From positions 1 through 64,000 of the forward strand of contig NZ_LKKO01000023.1 of the NCBI RefSeq assembly GCF_001455965.1: DNA of 64,000 nt, given 5' to 3'. Below are positions 29,057 through 38,295 of the stretch, in pieces. The first letter of the stretch is position 1. Every line of letters starts with the position of its first letter. This stretch comes from Methylobacterium sp. GXS13 (GTDB lineage Bacteria; Pseudomonadota; Alphaproteobacteria; Rhizobiales; Beijerinckiaceae). The notes under the pieces are model-generated. The model ran no database searches and was not told where the DNA came from. It was given only the letters and a program-made list of their open reading frames with translations. A program made the position numbers and the translations under genes.

Positions 29057-30214
29057 TCACGTCTTGCTCGGGGGCAGCTCGACCGTCTCCGGGGTCACCT
29101 TGGCCCCCGGGCGGACGCGGGCGATGCCGTTGACCACCAGGGTCTCGTCGCCCTTGAGGCCGCTGCGGATCACCCGGTAGCCGTCGACCTTCGGACCCAG
29201 CACCACGTCCTTCTGCTGGATCACGTTGTCGGGCCCGAGCACGTAGACGATGCGCTTGTCCTGGTTGGCGGCCACCGCCTCGTCGGGAATCATCACGCCC
29301 TGGAACGGCTTGGTGGCGGGCATCGAAACGATGCCGAACAGGCCGGGCTTGATGTACTGGTCGGCGTTCGGGACGGTGGCGCGCAGCAGGATCGTGCCGG
29401 TGGCGTTGTCGACGCGGTTGTCGACGAAGTCGAGGGTGCCCTTGCGGGTCGGCTTCGCCTCGCCGGAGAGGGATATCATGATCGGCACGCCCTTGCCCTG
29501 CTGGGTTTGGCCCATGCCGATGCCGAGGCTGTTCTGATACTTGAGGAAGGACTTCTCATCGACGGTGAAGCTGAACCAGATCGGGTCGAGGGACACGATC
29601 GTGGTCAGCATCGTCTGGTCGGCGCTGACGATGTTGCCCTCGGTGACGAGCCGCCGGCTGATCCGGCCGTTGACCGGTGCCTTCACCTCGCTGAAATCGT
29701 AATTGAGCTGTGCGTTGTTCAGCGCCGCCTGGGCACTGTCGACGTCGGCCTGGGCGGTCAGCGAGGCCTGCCGGCGCTGGTCGGTCACCTGCTCGGAGAT
29801 GTTGCCGCTCCGGGACAGGGTCTGGGCGCGCTCCAAGTCGGTCTGCGAGAAGGACTGGCGGGCCTTGGCGGAAGCGAGGGCGGCCTGGGCCTGCTCCAAG
29901 GCCGCCTTGTAGGGGCGCCGGTCGATCACGAACAGCAGATCGCCCTTCTTCACCGTCTGGCCGTCGGTAAAGTTGATCTTCTCCAGGTATCCGGTAACCC
30001 GGGCGCGGACTTCGACATACTCGATCGCATCGAAGCGGCCGGTATACTGGTCCTGCTCGACGATCTCGCGAACCACCGGCTTGGCCACGGTGACCTTCGG
30101 CGGCGGGCCGCCGGGTGCCTGGGCGTGAGCGATCGGTGCCAGGGGACCCGCGAGCAGAACGCCGGCAGCAAGACCGGAGAGCACGGGGAAGAGGCTGGAA
30201 AGCCGGCTGCGCAT
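29057..30214 (-). CDS. RND efflux periplasmic adaptor subunit (AcrA type)
   Basis: Membrane-fusion protein linking the permease to an outer-membrane channel. It is 385 aa, with a Sec signal peptide (about residues 1-32, ending AHAQA), a lipoyl half (VRARVTGYLEKINFTDGQTV about 70-89), and an alpha-helical hairpin coiled coil (about 100-165). A second lipoyl half follows (VKAPVNGRIS about 175-184), then beta-barrel and membrane-proximal domains. There is no lipobox cysteine, so it is soluble periplasmic or held by the complex. It is first in the operon. Confidence 0.95.
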   Translation of the reverse strand: MRSRLSSLFPVLSGLAAGVLLAGPLAPIAHAQAPGGPPPKVTVAKPVVREIVEQDQYTGRFDAIEYVEVRARVTGYLEKINFTDGQTVKKGDLLFVIDRRPYKAALEQAQAALASAKARQSFSQTDLERAQTLSRSGNISEQVTDQRRQASLTAQADVDSAQAALNNAQLNYDFSEVKAPVNGRISRRLVTEGNIVSADQTMLTTIVSLDPIWFSFTVDEKSFLKYQNSLGIGMGQTQQGKGVPIMISLSGEAKPTRKGTLDFVDNRVDNATGTILLRATVPNADQYIKPGLFGIVSMPATKPFQGVMIPDEAVAANQDKRIVYVLGPDNVIQQKDVVLGPKVDGYRVIRSGLKGDETLVVNGIARVRPGAKVTPETVELPPSKT

Positions 30215-30361
30215 CGGGTCCTGCTGTCCGTTGGCCGACCCGTCGGTCGAACCGAGCTTGACGATAGCGTCCTTGGTAGACGCGCCCTAACCCGCGCGCC
30301 CTCCTGCTTCTTGTGCGAGAGCGCACATCGCGCCCCGAACAGGGCGGATTGTTTTAAACGG

Positions 30362-30682
30362 CTACTCGATTGCTTCGCCGGCCGCGTACCAATCCTTGAA
30401 GCCACCCTTGTAGTGCTCCGAGATGTCGAGTCCGGCGTTCTGTGCGGCCATCAACGCGTGGACCGACCGGACGCCCGACCCGCACGACAGGACCGGCCTA
30501 CGGCCATCGGCGGCGATCAGGGCCGCCACGGCCTGCGGGTCGAACGTGGAGAGCGGATGCGAGACGGCGCCGGGGATGTGCCCGGCCTCGTATTCATGGT
30601 CCTCGCGCACGTCGATGATCAGCATTGTGCTGTCACTCAACCCGCGCTTGACCGTCTCGCGATCGAGATCGACCACCTGCAT
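30362..30682 (-). CDS. Rhodanese-like domain protein
   Basis: A single-domain sulfurtransferase-like protein of 106 aa. ATG 30682 is chosen because GGAG lies nine bases before it; a TTG eight codons earlier has weaker support. The active-site loop is CGSGVRS with the cysteine at about residue 67, and IIDVREDHEYEAGHIPGA is the classical rhodanese start. The intact Cys implies sulfur-transfer or redox activity, but the substrate is unknown. It lies upstream of the RND operon on the same strand with a 147-bp gap. Confidence 0.9.
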   Translation of the reverse strand: MQVVDLDRETVKRGLSDSTMLIIDVREDHEYEAGHIPGAVSHPLSTFDPQAVAALIAADGRRPVLSCGSGVRSVHALMAAQNAGLDISEHYKGGFKDWYAAGEAIE

Positions 30683-30789
30683 CGACAGGATCTCCGTAAC
30701 GTCCAACCGGGGTCGGCCTTTAAGGCTGACGCTTTCCCTTATTCGTCAGGCCGGGGCGGCGCAACTCGCGGTGCCGACGTCGGGTCCGT

Positions 30790-32070
30790 TCAGATCGCCG
30801 CCAGCGTCGGTGCGATTGCCGCGAAATGGCCATCCCAGTTCGGCGGCGCGTAGCCGTCGAGGCGGCCGGCGAGTTCAGCCCTGAGCGGAGCGTCCGGGCG
30901 GGCGAGCGCCTCGATCGCGTCCAGCCAGCCCGGGCCGTCGAGGGGATCGCGGAACAGGGCGAAGCCGCCGGCGATCTCCCGGTGGACGGGAATGTCCGAG
31001 GCCACCACCGGCAGGCCGGAGGCCGCCGCCTCAACGATCGGGATACCGTAGCCCTCGGTGAACGAGGGCATCAGCAGCGCGGTGCAGCTGCGGGTCAGCG
31101 CAGCCAGACCGTGCGTCGAAAGGCCGGTGACCTCGACGGCATGGGCGCGGACGCCGGGGCAGCGCTCGAGCATGTCGATGGCGCTCTCCGCCTCCCAGCC
31201 CCGGCGCCCGACCACCACCAGGCGCGGCGTCACGGTCCCATGGCGCTCGGCCAGGCGGCGCCAGAGCTGGAACAGCAGCAGGTGATTCTTGCGCGATTCG
31301 ATCGTGCCGCAGACCAGGAAGGTCGGTCGGTCCGGCCGGAATCGCGGCCCGGTGCGCCCGAAGGCCGGCTCGACGCCGAGATGGCCCACCGCCACCGGAT
31401 CCCCGCCGAACCCTTCGGTCGCCAGATGATCGAGGGTGCGGGCGCCGGTATCGGCGGAGTTGACCAGGATCGCGGCGGCGTGCCGGCCGATGGTGCGCAT
31501 CCGGACACGGTGGCGGTCGGCCTCGCCGTCGCGCCCGTATTCGGGATGCGTGATCGGGATGAGGTCGTGGACGAAGAACGCTGCGCGCACATCCCGCCGA
31601 TCGTAAAGCCAGTCGAACCGGCCGGGCTTATCGAGGCGCAGGTGCGAGGTGTGCAGGTAGAGGGCGTCCCGGGGCAGGGCGGTGAGGGGGCGCCCCCGCA
31701 GGGCGATATCGATCGCCGTCCGGGCCTGGATCCGGCGGCGTTGTGGTCCGCCTGTCCGCGGGCCCGGAGCCGATGGGGCGGCCGCCACCGGGCCGCCGAG
31801 CCGCGCCGAGAGGCCACGATAGACCGGATCCGAAAGCGCGTCCCGATCCTCGACCCAGCCCGCCGCCACCGCCTCCACGATGCCCAGAGCCAGCGCGCGG
31901 TCCAGGACCCGCGGCCCGTAGGCCGTCGAAACCACGCCGACACCCGGCCCGGGCTGGCCCAGGAAATGGCGCGCATAGGCGAGATCGACCCGGTCGATTC
32001 CCGACGGGCTCGCATGGCGCAGCCGCGTGACGAGGCGGGTGAGATCGAAGGCGATCGGTCGGTCCGTCAT
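30790..32070 (-). CDS. Glycosyltransferase (GT4-like family 1 domain)
   Basis: A 426-residue nucleotide-sugar glycosyltransferase of GT-B fold. The C-terminal Rossmann half carries FLVCGTIESRKNHLLL (about residues 252-267). It also carries the E-x7-E donor-binding motif in FTEGYGIPIVEAAASGLPVV (about 350-369). The N-terminal half begins AFDLTRLVTRLRHASPSGID, a pattern common in alphaproteobacterial polysaccharide transferases. ATG 32070 marks the beginning of this conserved segment. It is probably involved in surface polysaccharide synthesis; acceptor unknown. No polysaccharide cluster surrounds it. Confidence 0.88.
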   Translation of the reverse strand: MTDRPIAFDLTRLVTRLRHASPSGIDRVDLAYARHFLGQPGPGVGVVSTAYGPRVLDRALALGIVEAVAAGWVEDRDALSDPVYRGLSARLGGPVAAAPSAPGPRTGGPQRRRIQARTAIDIALRGRPLTALPRDALYLHTSHLRLDKPGRFDWLYDRRDVRAAFFVHDLIPITHPEYGRDGEADRHRVRMRTIGRHAAAILVNSADTGARTLDHLATEGFGGDPVAVGHLGVEPAFGRTGPRFRPDRPTFLVCGTIESRKNHLLLFQLWRRLAERHGTVTPRLVVVGRRGWEAESAIDMLERCPGVRAHAVEVTGLSTHGLAALTRSCTALLMPSFTEGYGIPIVEAAASGLPVVASDIPVHREIAGGFALFRDPLDGPGWLDAIEALARPDAPLRAELAGRLDGYAPPNWDGHFAAIAPTLAAI

Positions 32071-32229
32071 GGTCCTCGTTGGCGTGGCGCAGGCGTCTCG
32101 GCGCGCGAAATAGAGCGGGAGACGATCCCCGTACCCGGCCGGACTGGAGAGGGCTAGCGCCGCCGATCCACCGTGAAGGGCTTGCGCGGAGAGGGCGCGA
32201 CGGCTAAGAGCGCCGGGCCCACGTGGCGT

Positions 32230-32306
32230 CGGAGTGTAGCGCAGCCCGGTAGCGCACCTGTCTGGGGGACAGGGGGTCGTCGGTTCAAGTCCGGCCACTC
32301 CGACCA
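32230..32306 (+). tRNA. tRNA-Pro (anticodon GGG)
   Basis: A 77-nt cloverleaf. Acceptor CGGAGTG pairs with CACTCCG, the D arm is GCGC/GCGC, and the anticodon stem CCTGT/ACAGG encloses loop CTGGGGG with anticodon GGG. The T arm is GTCGG-TTCAAGT-CCGGC, the discriminator is A, and CCA is encoded. It reads codons CCC and CCT, suiting this GC-rich genome. No integrase or 3'-end duplication is seen next to it. Confidence 0.97.
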
Positions 32307-32412
32307 TATCGACCTTGCCTAGCGTGACCCCGGCGGCGCGGGCGACCATCTCTCTATATCCGGACGGTGAGATAGGGCTTCGGTGAAGCCCATCGCCGTA
32401 TGCGCGCGGCGT

Positions 32413-33315
32413 TCAGTGCGGTGGCGCGTAGGCCGAACCGTCGGCGGCCCGCAGAGGCGTCGCCACGTAACGTCCGTGCTCGGGAACCGCGACGCGTTCG
32501 AAATCCTCGGCCAAGACGTGGATCGCGCGGCGCATCTCTTGACCCTGAAGCGGGCGGCCATGGCCTGTGATGACGCGCTCGGGTTCCAGGGCTGCGAGCG
32601 CTCGGACCGAATGGTGCGCCGCGCCCCAGTCGATCGTCAGATACATCGGCGGCCCGTGGAGCTCCGGCTCCTGCAAAGCCACTGCGTAGGCCGATTCCTG
32701 CGCCGTGGTGACGAAGGCGTCGCCCACGATCAGGGTGCGGTCTGCCTCGCGCCAGAGCGAGACGTGGCCCGGCGCGTGGCCGGGCGTGTGGATCCAGCGC
32801 CAGCCTCCCATCGGTGGGATGGCTCCGTCCCCCGGCAGATCCTGCAGGCGGCGGGATACGTCGACGGGTTTCGTCGGGAAAAGGGGCGACAGGCGGCCCA
32901 GCAGGCCGCCGCCGACGCTCGGATCGGGTGCCGGATAAGACGCACTGCCATCGAGATAAGGCCGCTCCAGCGCGTGCGCGAAAACCGGGACGTCCCATTC
33001 CTCGGCCAGATCCTCCAGCACGCCGACATGATCGAAATGGCCGTGGGTCAGCACGATCGCGGTGGGCCGCGCGCCGGCGCCGAACCGTTTTTCGGCCGCG
33101 GCCTTGATCGCGCCCTTGGCGCCCATCACGCCGGCATCGACCAGAACCCAGCCGCGGTCGCCGGCCCCGGGGGCGCCGACGAACACGACGTTGACGAGGA
33201 CGAGCCGCTGATAGGCGACGTCTCCGGTGATCTCATGGGTGGAATCGTCCCGCTCGGCATCGCGTGCCGGATCGTCGGCGCGGGCCTTCGGATCGACCGG
33301 AATCTGCTGGGCCAT
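32413..33315 (-). CDS. MBL-fold metallo-hydrolase
   Basis: A 300-residue metallo-beta-lactamase-fold hydrolase. The metal-binding THGHFDH motif (H-x-H-x-D-H) lies about residues 88-94, followed by the conserved HTPGHAPGHVSLW His and the DAFVTT Asp further along. It is likely a di-zinc or di-iron glyoxalase-II-like enzyme; the substrate cannot be read from the sequence. ATG 33315 starts the family-like region; the longer upstream frame is antisense to the SCO gene. It is divergent from the SCO gene with about 200 bp between them. Confidence 0.9.
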   Translation of the reverse strand: MAQQIPVDPKARADDPARDAERDDSTHEITGDVAYQRLVLVNVVFVGAPGAGDRGWVLVDAGVMGAKGAIKAAAEKRFGAGARPTAIVLTHGHFDHVGVLEDLAEEWDVPVFAHALERPYLDGSASYPAPDPSVGGGLLGRLSPLFPTKPVDVSRRLQDLPGDGAIPPMGGWRWIHTPGHAPGHVSLWREADRTLIVGDAFVTTAQESAYAVALQEPELHGPPMYLTIDWGAAHHSVRALAALEPERVITGHGRPLQGQEMRRAIHVLAEDFERVAVPEHGRYVATPLRAADGSAYAPPH

Positions 33316-33519
33316 GCGGGGCGGCTCCCTTGGGGGCTGCCCGGGCAGACCGGTATCGGCAAGGCTGCCCGGGTCGGCGCGACCGGGAGGTCTTCCCCGC
33401 CGCGGCTGCATCCGCTCTGGCAGGGGAAGCATCGGCCGCTGGTGTACCGCAAACCGGACTCGTAGAAGTGAGTTCCCGGATCGCCGCAGCGGGATCGCGC
33501 GGCGCGATCCCGACCCCAT

Positions 33520-34221
33520 ATGGATCCCATCGACGCTCCCGCCGCAGGTCACAGCATGGCACCGAGCCCGCTCGCCCTCATCGCGTCCGCCGCACTCGTC
33601 ACCCTGGTCGCCACCGGCACGGGGGCGATCGTTCTGCAGCAGAGCTCGCAGTTCAGCCATCCCCGCCGGGTCGGGGGCAGCTTCGCCATGGCGGATCTCG
33701 ACGGCCGCCCGGTGAACGAGGCCGACCTGCGCGGCAAGCCCTCCGCCCTGTTCTTCGGCTTCACCCATTGCCCGGAGGTCTGCCCGACGACGCTCACGAC
33801 GCTCTCCGGTGCGCTGGGCCGGATGGGCCGCGACGCCGACCGCATCAACGTCGTGTTCGTCAGCCTCGACCCGGAGCGCGACACGCCCGAGAGCCTGCGG
33901 GAGTACCTGACCGCGTTCGATCCGCGGATCCGCGGCTTGGTCGGCACCCCTGAGCAGGTAGCGCGCATGGCCGACGCCTACCACGTCGCCTACAAGCGCG
34001 TGCCGGTTCCGGGCGGCGACTACACGATGGAGCATTCCGCCACCGTCGGGCTGTTCGACAAGGCCGGCCGGATGGTCGGGGAGATCGGCTACGGCGAAGA
34101 CGAGGATCGCACCCTGTCCAAGCTGATCACCCTGGCGCTGCCGGGCCAATGCGCTCCCGGGGGCGGCGCCGCGCTCTGGGAAACCGACGGCCCCACCAAC
34201 GCCTGCGGCCCGCGAAGCTGA
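33520..34221 (+). CDS. SCO1/SenC family copper chaperone-like protein
   Basis: A membrane-anchored thioredoxin-fold protein that delivers copper to the CuA centre of cytochrome oxidase. The 233-residue frame starts at ATG 33520. A second ATG at 33556 has a modest AGG upstream and places the membrane helix (about ALIASAALVTLVATGTGAIV) closer to the start, so it may be the true one. The copper-binding CPEVC (C-x3-C) and the distal His in DYTMEHSATV are present. Residues after about 205 form an unusual Gly/Pro-rich tail with two extra cysteines. Confidence 0.9.
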   Translation: MDPIDAPAAGHSMAPSPLALIASAALVTLVATGTGAIVLQQSSQFSHPRRVGGSFAMADLDGRPVNEADLRGKPSALFFGFTHCPEVCPTTLTTLSGALGRMGRDADRINVVFVSLDPERDTPESLREYLTAFDPRIRGLVGTPEQVARMADAYHVAYKRVPVPGGDYTMEHSATVGLFDKAGRMVGEIGYGEDEDRTLSKLITLALPGQCAPGGGAALWETDGPTNACGPRS

Positions 34222-34315
34222 ACGGAGGCCGGCGCCGCGGTCAATTGCGTGGTCATGCAAGCGTGACTAGAGGGCGAAGCAGGTCGTCCGACCGGCGATT
34301 CCCGGAGATTCGAGC

Positions 34316-35905
34316 TTGATCACGCGACGCGCCCTGACAGCCGTGGGCCTATTGGCCCTCTCGCCCCTTGCGCGTCCCGCCCGGGCCGCGTCCGGCGGTC
34401 CGCGCCTGGCGCCGCCGGAGCCGATGGATTTCGAACGGCTGAAGGCGCTGGCTCGCATTCTGCGCGATCGCCCCTACGCGCCCCCTCCCGAGGCACCGGC
34501 CTCGCCGACCCTCGACGCCTTGACCTACGGGCCCCTCCAGGAGATCCGGTATCCGCCGGCGCACGCGCTGTTCCCGGAAAGCCCGTACCCAGTCACCTTC
34601 TTCCACCTCGGCAACTTCTTCCGACATCCGGTGAAGATTTTCGCCCTCGAAGGCGGCCAGGCCCGCGAGGTGCTGTATTCCCGCGATCTCTTCGCCTACC
34701 CGCCCGGCAATCCCGGCAAGGACCTGCCCGACGGCGCCGGCTTTGCCGGCGTCCGCTTCCAGAAGGTCCCGGCCGACCAGCCGGGCGCCGACGGCGACTG
34801 GCTGGCCTTCCTCGGCGCCTCCTATTTCCGCGCCGCCGGCGACGGGGCGCAATACGGCGCCTCGGCCCGGGGTATCGCCATCGACACGGCGCCGGGACCG
34901 GGCAAGACGGAGGAGTTCCCGGTCTTCACCCGCTTCTACGTGTCGCCGGCCTCGGACGGGGTGGTCACGATCCTGGCCCTGCTCGAAGGTCAGAGCCTCA
35001 CCGGCGCCTACCGGTTCACCGCCCGCAAGGCGCCGCACGTGGTGATCGACGTCGCCTGTACGCTCTACATCCGCAAGGCGGTCGAGCGGTTCGGCGTCGC
35101 GCCCCTGACCTCGATGCTCTGGTACTCCGAGGGGATGAGCCGGTTCCTCGCCAGCGACTGGCGGCCGGAGGTGCACGATTCGGACGGGCTGTTGATGCAG
35201 ACCGGCGCCGGCGAGCTGATCTGGCGTCCGCTCAATAACCCGCCGCGCCTCAGCGTCAGCGCCTTCGCGGACCGCTCGCCCAAGGGGTTCGGCCTGCTCC
35301 AGCGGGACCGGTCGTTCGAAACCTATATCGACGACGGGTTCGAGGAGAACCGCCCGCATATCTGGGTCGAGCCGCAGGGCGACTGGGGGGCCGGCAGCGT
35401 GCAGCTCGTCGAGATCCCGACGCACCAGGAGACCGACGACAATATCGGCGCCATGTGGGTGCCGGCCGATCCGCCGGCCGCGTGGGCGGAGCGCAGCTTC
35501 GCCTATCGCCTGCACTGGCCGGTGACCGAGCCGGTCGCCACCGATCTCGCCCGCTGTGTCGCGACACGGGCGACCAAGGCGTCCTGGCTGTCCGCCCCGG
35601 ACAGGCGCCCGGGCCGGGCGAACCTCGTTCGCCAGTTCGTCCTGGAATTCGAGGGGGCGGCCCTGGCGGGCCTCGATCCAGAGAAGGCTCAGGTGGTGTT
35701 GACGCTGTCGCGCGGCCGTGCCGAGGAGGTCGGGGCGACCTGGGCGCCCTACGGCAAGCCGAGCCCCTGGCGGGTCTTCCTGAAGGTTTTCGCGGACGGG
35801 CCCGATCCGGTCGAGATGCGGCTCAAGCTCAAGAACGGGGACCGCCTGCTCTCCGAGACCTGGGCCTATCAGTATTATCCCGAGGCGCCGGGGACGGTGC
35901 TGTAG
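34316..35905 (+). CDS. Periplasmic glucan biosynthesis protein (OpgG/OpgD family)
   Basis: Periplasmic protein needed for synthesis or branching of osmoregulated periplasmic glucans, 529 aa. TTG 34316 is favoured by GGAG eight bases upstream and gives a signal peptide with twin arginines (ITRRALTAVGLLAL). That Tat-like signal points to the OpgD branch rather than Sec-exported OpgG. The MdoG domain fills the rest, with LTYGPLQEIRYPPAHALFP near 62 and TSMLWYSEGMSRF near 264. The membrane glucosyltransferase OpgH is not adjacent; a 76-residue single-pass protein follows. Confidence 0.92.
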   Translation: MITRRALTAVGLLALSPLARPARAASGGPRLAPPEPMDFERLKALARILRDRPYAPPPEAPASPTLDALTYGPLQEIRYPPAHALFPESPYPVTFFHLGNFFRHPVKIFALEGGQAREVLYSRDLFAYPPGNPGKDLPDGAGFAGVRFQKVPADQPGADGDWLAFLGASYFRAAGDGAQYGASARGIAIDTAPGPGKTEEFPVFTRFYVSPASDGVVTILALLEGQSLTGAYRFTARKAPHVVIDVACTLYIRKAVERFGVAPLTSMLWYSEGMSRFLASDWRPEVHDSDGLLMQTGAGELIWRPLNNPPRLSVSAFADRSPKGFGLLQRDRSFETYIDDGFEENRPHIWVEPQGDWGAGSVQLVEIPTHQETDDNIGAMWVPADPPAAWAERSFAYRLHWPVTEPVATDLARCVATRATKASWLSAPDRRPGRANLVRQFVLEFEGAALAGLDPEKAQVVLTLSRGRAEEVGATWAPYGKPSPWRVFLKVFADGPDPVEMRLKLKNGDRLLSETWAYQYYPEAPGTVL

Positions 35906-36003
35906 GCCGAAAGGCTGCTCCGTCGCATTGCCGGCCCGGGGCGGCCGTCTGTAGTAAGGTCATCCCGGGCGGCGTCGAGCCGCCCGCCGCATCCGAGGCC
36001 GTC

Positions 36004-36234
36004 ATGAACGGCGAACCGCCGCCCGGCCTCACTCTACCCGAGGCCCTGACCCGCCTGCTGAAAGCGCCCCGCGGCGCGATCTGGCCGACGCCTGAGGATC
36101 GGAACCGACTGCGCCTCGGTCGCCAGAGTCCGCGCGAGCCGAGCCGAGCCGTGATGGGCGTGTGGATCTGGGCGATCCTGTACAACGTGATGGGCTTCGC
36201 GATCCTCGCGACCCTATGGCGGACGATGCACTGA
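36004..36234 (+). CDS. Small single-pass membrane protein
   Basis: A 76-residue protein. The first 48 residues are polar and basic, and a C-terminal helix (about residues 49-72, VMGVWIWAILYNVMGFAILA) ends within four residues of the terminus. This is a tail-anchored or single-pass layout. It lies 98 bp after the glucan gene and four bases before the next start, suggesting an operon. No family is recognised. Confidence 0.6.
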   Translation: MNGEPPPGLTLPEALTRLLKAPRGAIWPTPEDRNRLRLGRQSPREPSRAVMGVWIWAILYNVMGFAILATLWRTMH

Positions 36235-36238
36235 CCCG

Positions 36239-36610
36239 ATGAACACACCCACGTCGCGCTATTCCGGCCTGCTTTCCGCGGTCCTCGTCACACTGCCTCT
36301 TCTGGCGGCGCCGGCCGGGGCCCAGACGCCGGAGAGCGCCCTGAACGCGGATGACGGCACCGGAGCGGTCAAGGTCTGCGCGCCGGTGGCAATGCCGCGC
36401 TGGCGCTCGATGACCCCGGTCCCGAAGACCTGGACCTTCCTGGATTGCATGGGCTTTTCGGGCGAGATGGGCGCCAGCCATTTCCAGCTCGGCTGCCTGT
36501 TCGCCAACGTCACCCCGCACGCGCAGAAATACGCCTGGGGTCCAATGGTGGCGATCGAGAAGGCGGCGCTGGCCAAGCCACAACCGCCGATCCCCAATTG
36601 CGGCTGGTGA
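36239..36610 (+). CDS. Secreted hypothetical protein
   Basis: A 123-residue protein with a good Sec signal peptide (about residues 1-28, cleavage after PAGAQ or nearby). Four cysteines in the mature chain (KVCAP, LDCMG, LGCLF, PNCGW) are suited to two disulfides. It starts four bases after the stop of the preceding single-pass protein, so translation may be coupled. No family is recognised; periplasmic location is inferred. Confidence 0.65.
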   Translation: MNTPTSRYSGLLSAVLVTLPLLAAPAGAQTPESALNADDGTGAVKVCAPVAMPRWRSMTPVPKTWTFLDCMGFSGEMGASHFQLGCLFANVTPHAQKYAWGPMVAIEKAALAKPQPPIPNCGW

Positions 36611-36619
36611 CCGGCTGGG

Positions 36620-36898
36620 TCAGCTCGGGGCGGCCACGCTCTCTGGCCAGTCCAGGACAAGAGTGAGGTGAGCCCGGAAAACGATCGTTCCGGCTTCGTT
36701 TCGCACCTGCGCCTCCAAATGGAGACCGATGGGATCGGAGGCAAACGGCGCGTTCTGTTTGACGCGGAGCGTATCGTTGGCGACTTCCACCAACGCTTCT
36801 GCAGCGGATCGGCACGCATCCTGCCGGCCGGAGAATTCAAGGCCTTCCTCGTCGCGAGAAAGCACCTCGCCCTCGATGAAATCGGTGAAGTAGCGCAC
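36620..36898 (-). CDS. DUF6894-like small protein
   Basis: A 92-residue protein starting at GTG 36898, with AGGAG ten bases upstream. The opening MRYFTDFIEGEVLSRDEEGL and the following Ala/Glu helix fit the small DUF6894 family found in many copies in Rhizobiales. The C-terminal half (DTLRVKQNAPF to LTLVLDW) is beta-rich. Function is unknown. It is convergent with the secreted protein gene, nine bases apart. Confidence 0.75.
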   Translation of the reverse strand: MRYFTDFIEGEVLSRDEEGLEFSGRQDACRSAAEALVEVANDTLRVKQNAPFASDPIGLHLEAQVRNEAGTIVFRAHLTLVLDWPESVAAPS

Positions 36899-37253
36899 GG
36901 CACACCGGCTCCTGAGGCAAAGGAGATACTAGCCTCGCCGAACGATTATTGTCGCTAACGTGGGTCAAGGCGTCGTGCGCCATCACTACGCAGGCACCAA
37001 AGTTGTTTGGCGTTCTACGCTGCGGACGCGGAATGTTCCGCATGGGAACGAATGCTGTCTCCAACGTTTGATCGGAACAGATCCGGTATGCGGACCCGTT
37101 ATCGTCTGAAACCGTACATAGACTGGAAGTCAGCTTAATTTTGCTTGTGGTCAAGCTGCGGCCGTTTACCTCGATCCGATCGCGAGCTGACACGCTTGAG
37201 CGCCGATGATTGTGAGACCGTCCGCGCCCTAACCCCGACTGTGGAGCGGAGCC
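36899..37253. other. Intergenic region upstream of the Crp/Fnr regulator
   Basis: This 355-bp divergent gap is less GC-rich than its surroundings. It contains an inverted repeat GCGGAA-TG-TTCCGC (37028-37041), a possible operator. Downstream, GGAAC (37045-37049) is followed after 15 bases by CGTT, close to but not matching the alphaproteobacterial EcfG general-stress consensus. No gene is supported. Confidence 0.4.
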
Positions 37254-37964
37254 TTGGATCGACCGAAGCAGGACGGCGTCCGAAATCGGCTGCTCCGTCT
37301 CATGACACCCGATGATTTCGCCCGCCTCGCGCCGGCGCTCGAGACCGTCTCGGTGCCGCTGCGCGAGTTGCTGATCCTGCCGCTCGAGCCGATCGCCCAC
37401 GCCCATTTCGTCGAGGAAGGCATCGTGTCGCTGGTTGCCGACACACTCGAAGGTCGGATCGAAATCGGGGTTGTCGGATACGAGGGGATGTGCGGCGCGC
37501 CGCTCGTGCTCGGCACGGACCGTACGCCGCACACGGCCCTGGTCCAATCCGATCTCGTGGCCCTGCGGCTTCCTGCGCAGGCCCTGCAGACGGCACTGGC
37601 CCAGAGCCCGACCCTGCGCAGCCTGCTCGGGCGATACGTCCAGAGCCTGATCGTGCAGGTGGGACATACCGTCTACGCGAACACGGATCTCACCATCGAG
37701 GCGCGGCTCGCCCGATGGATCCTGATGACCCACGACCGGCTGCAGAAGGACGAGTTGATCCTGACGCACGAATTTCTGGCGATGATGCTCGGCGTTCGGC
37801 GTCCCGGCGTCACGACCGCGACGCACGTGCTGGAAGGCTCGGGCATGATCCGAGCCCGGCGCGGGCGAATCATCGTGATCGATCGCGACAAACTCGAGGA
37901 TCTGGCTGGGGACGCCTACGGACCGGCCGAGGCCGAATACGAGAGGCTCCTCGCAAAGGATTGA
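37254..37964 (+). CDS. Crp/Fnr family transcriptional regulator
   Basis: A 236-residue regulator with an N-terminal cyclic-nucleotide-binding-like beta barrel (about residues 20-140) and a C-terminal winged helix (about 155-225; LTHEFLAMMLGVRRPGVTTA is the recognition region). It lacks the N-terminal cysteine cluster of Fnr, so it is not an iron-sulfur oxygen sensor. The pattern matches the numerous small-ligand or stress-related Crp-like regulators of Rhizobiales. TTG 37254 is supported by GGAG seven bases upstream. Target genes are unknown. Confidence 0.88.
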   Translation: MDRPKQDGVRNRLLRLMTPDDFARLAPALETVSVPLRELLILPLEPIAHAHFVEEGIVSLVADTLEGRIEIGVVGYEGMCGAPLVLGTDRTPHTALVQSDLVALRLPAQALQTALAQSPTLRSLLGRYVQSLIVQVGHTVYANTDLTIEARLARWILMTHDRLQKDELILTHEFLAMMLGVRRPGVTTATHVLEGSGMIRARRGRIIVIDRDKLEDLAGDAYGPAEAEYERLLAKD

Positions 37965-38295
37965 CGCCTCGACGGTCGTGGCGCGTCCTCACGTCTGTGC
38001 CGAATGGCATGGGATCCAAGCGGCACGGGATCGCGTGCCGCCGGCACCAGACCATTAGCGGCGGCGTGGATGCACAGCTTCGTTAAACGCTCTCCGTGAC
38101 ACTGAGCGGTGGCCCTCTGTGGCCTGCGCACCACGCGCGCACCGTTCGATCCGTTGCCAACACCGATCAGCGTCGGCGATCTTTGACGCGCGCATAAGAT
38201 CGGTTTAGAGGTGATCGGGCACGAGATGCAATAACCATGCCGCAAGCAACGTTGCTCGGCTGGTCAATAACGCTGAAAGGGCATCGGGGCCTCTT
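37965..38295. other. Intergenic region before rpoN
   Basis: This 331-bp gap holds no convincing reading frame. It is expected to contain the rpoN promoter. In many alphaproteobacteria rpoN follows lptB; here a Crp-like gene precedes it. Confidence 0.4.

Noticed and set aside
32230..32306. tRNA-Pro as an attachment site for an integrated element
   Set aside because: No integrase gene and no repeat of the tRNA 3' end were noticed in the flanking sequence.
37045..37068. EcfG-type promoter upstream of the Crp/Fnr gene
   Set aside because: The spacing between GGAAC and CGTT is 15 bases, shorter than the usual 16-17, and the gene start is about 190 bp away.
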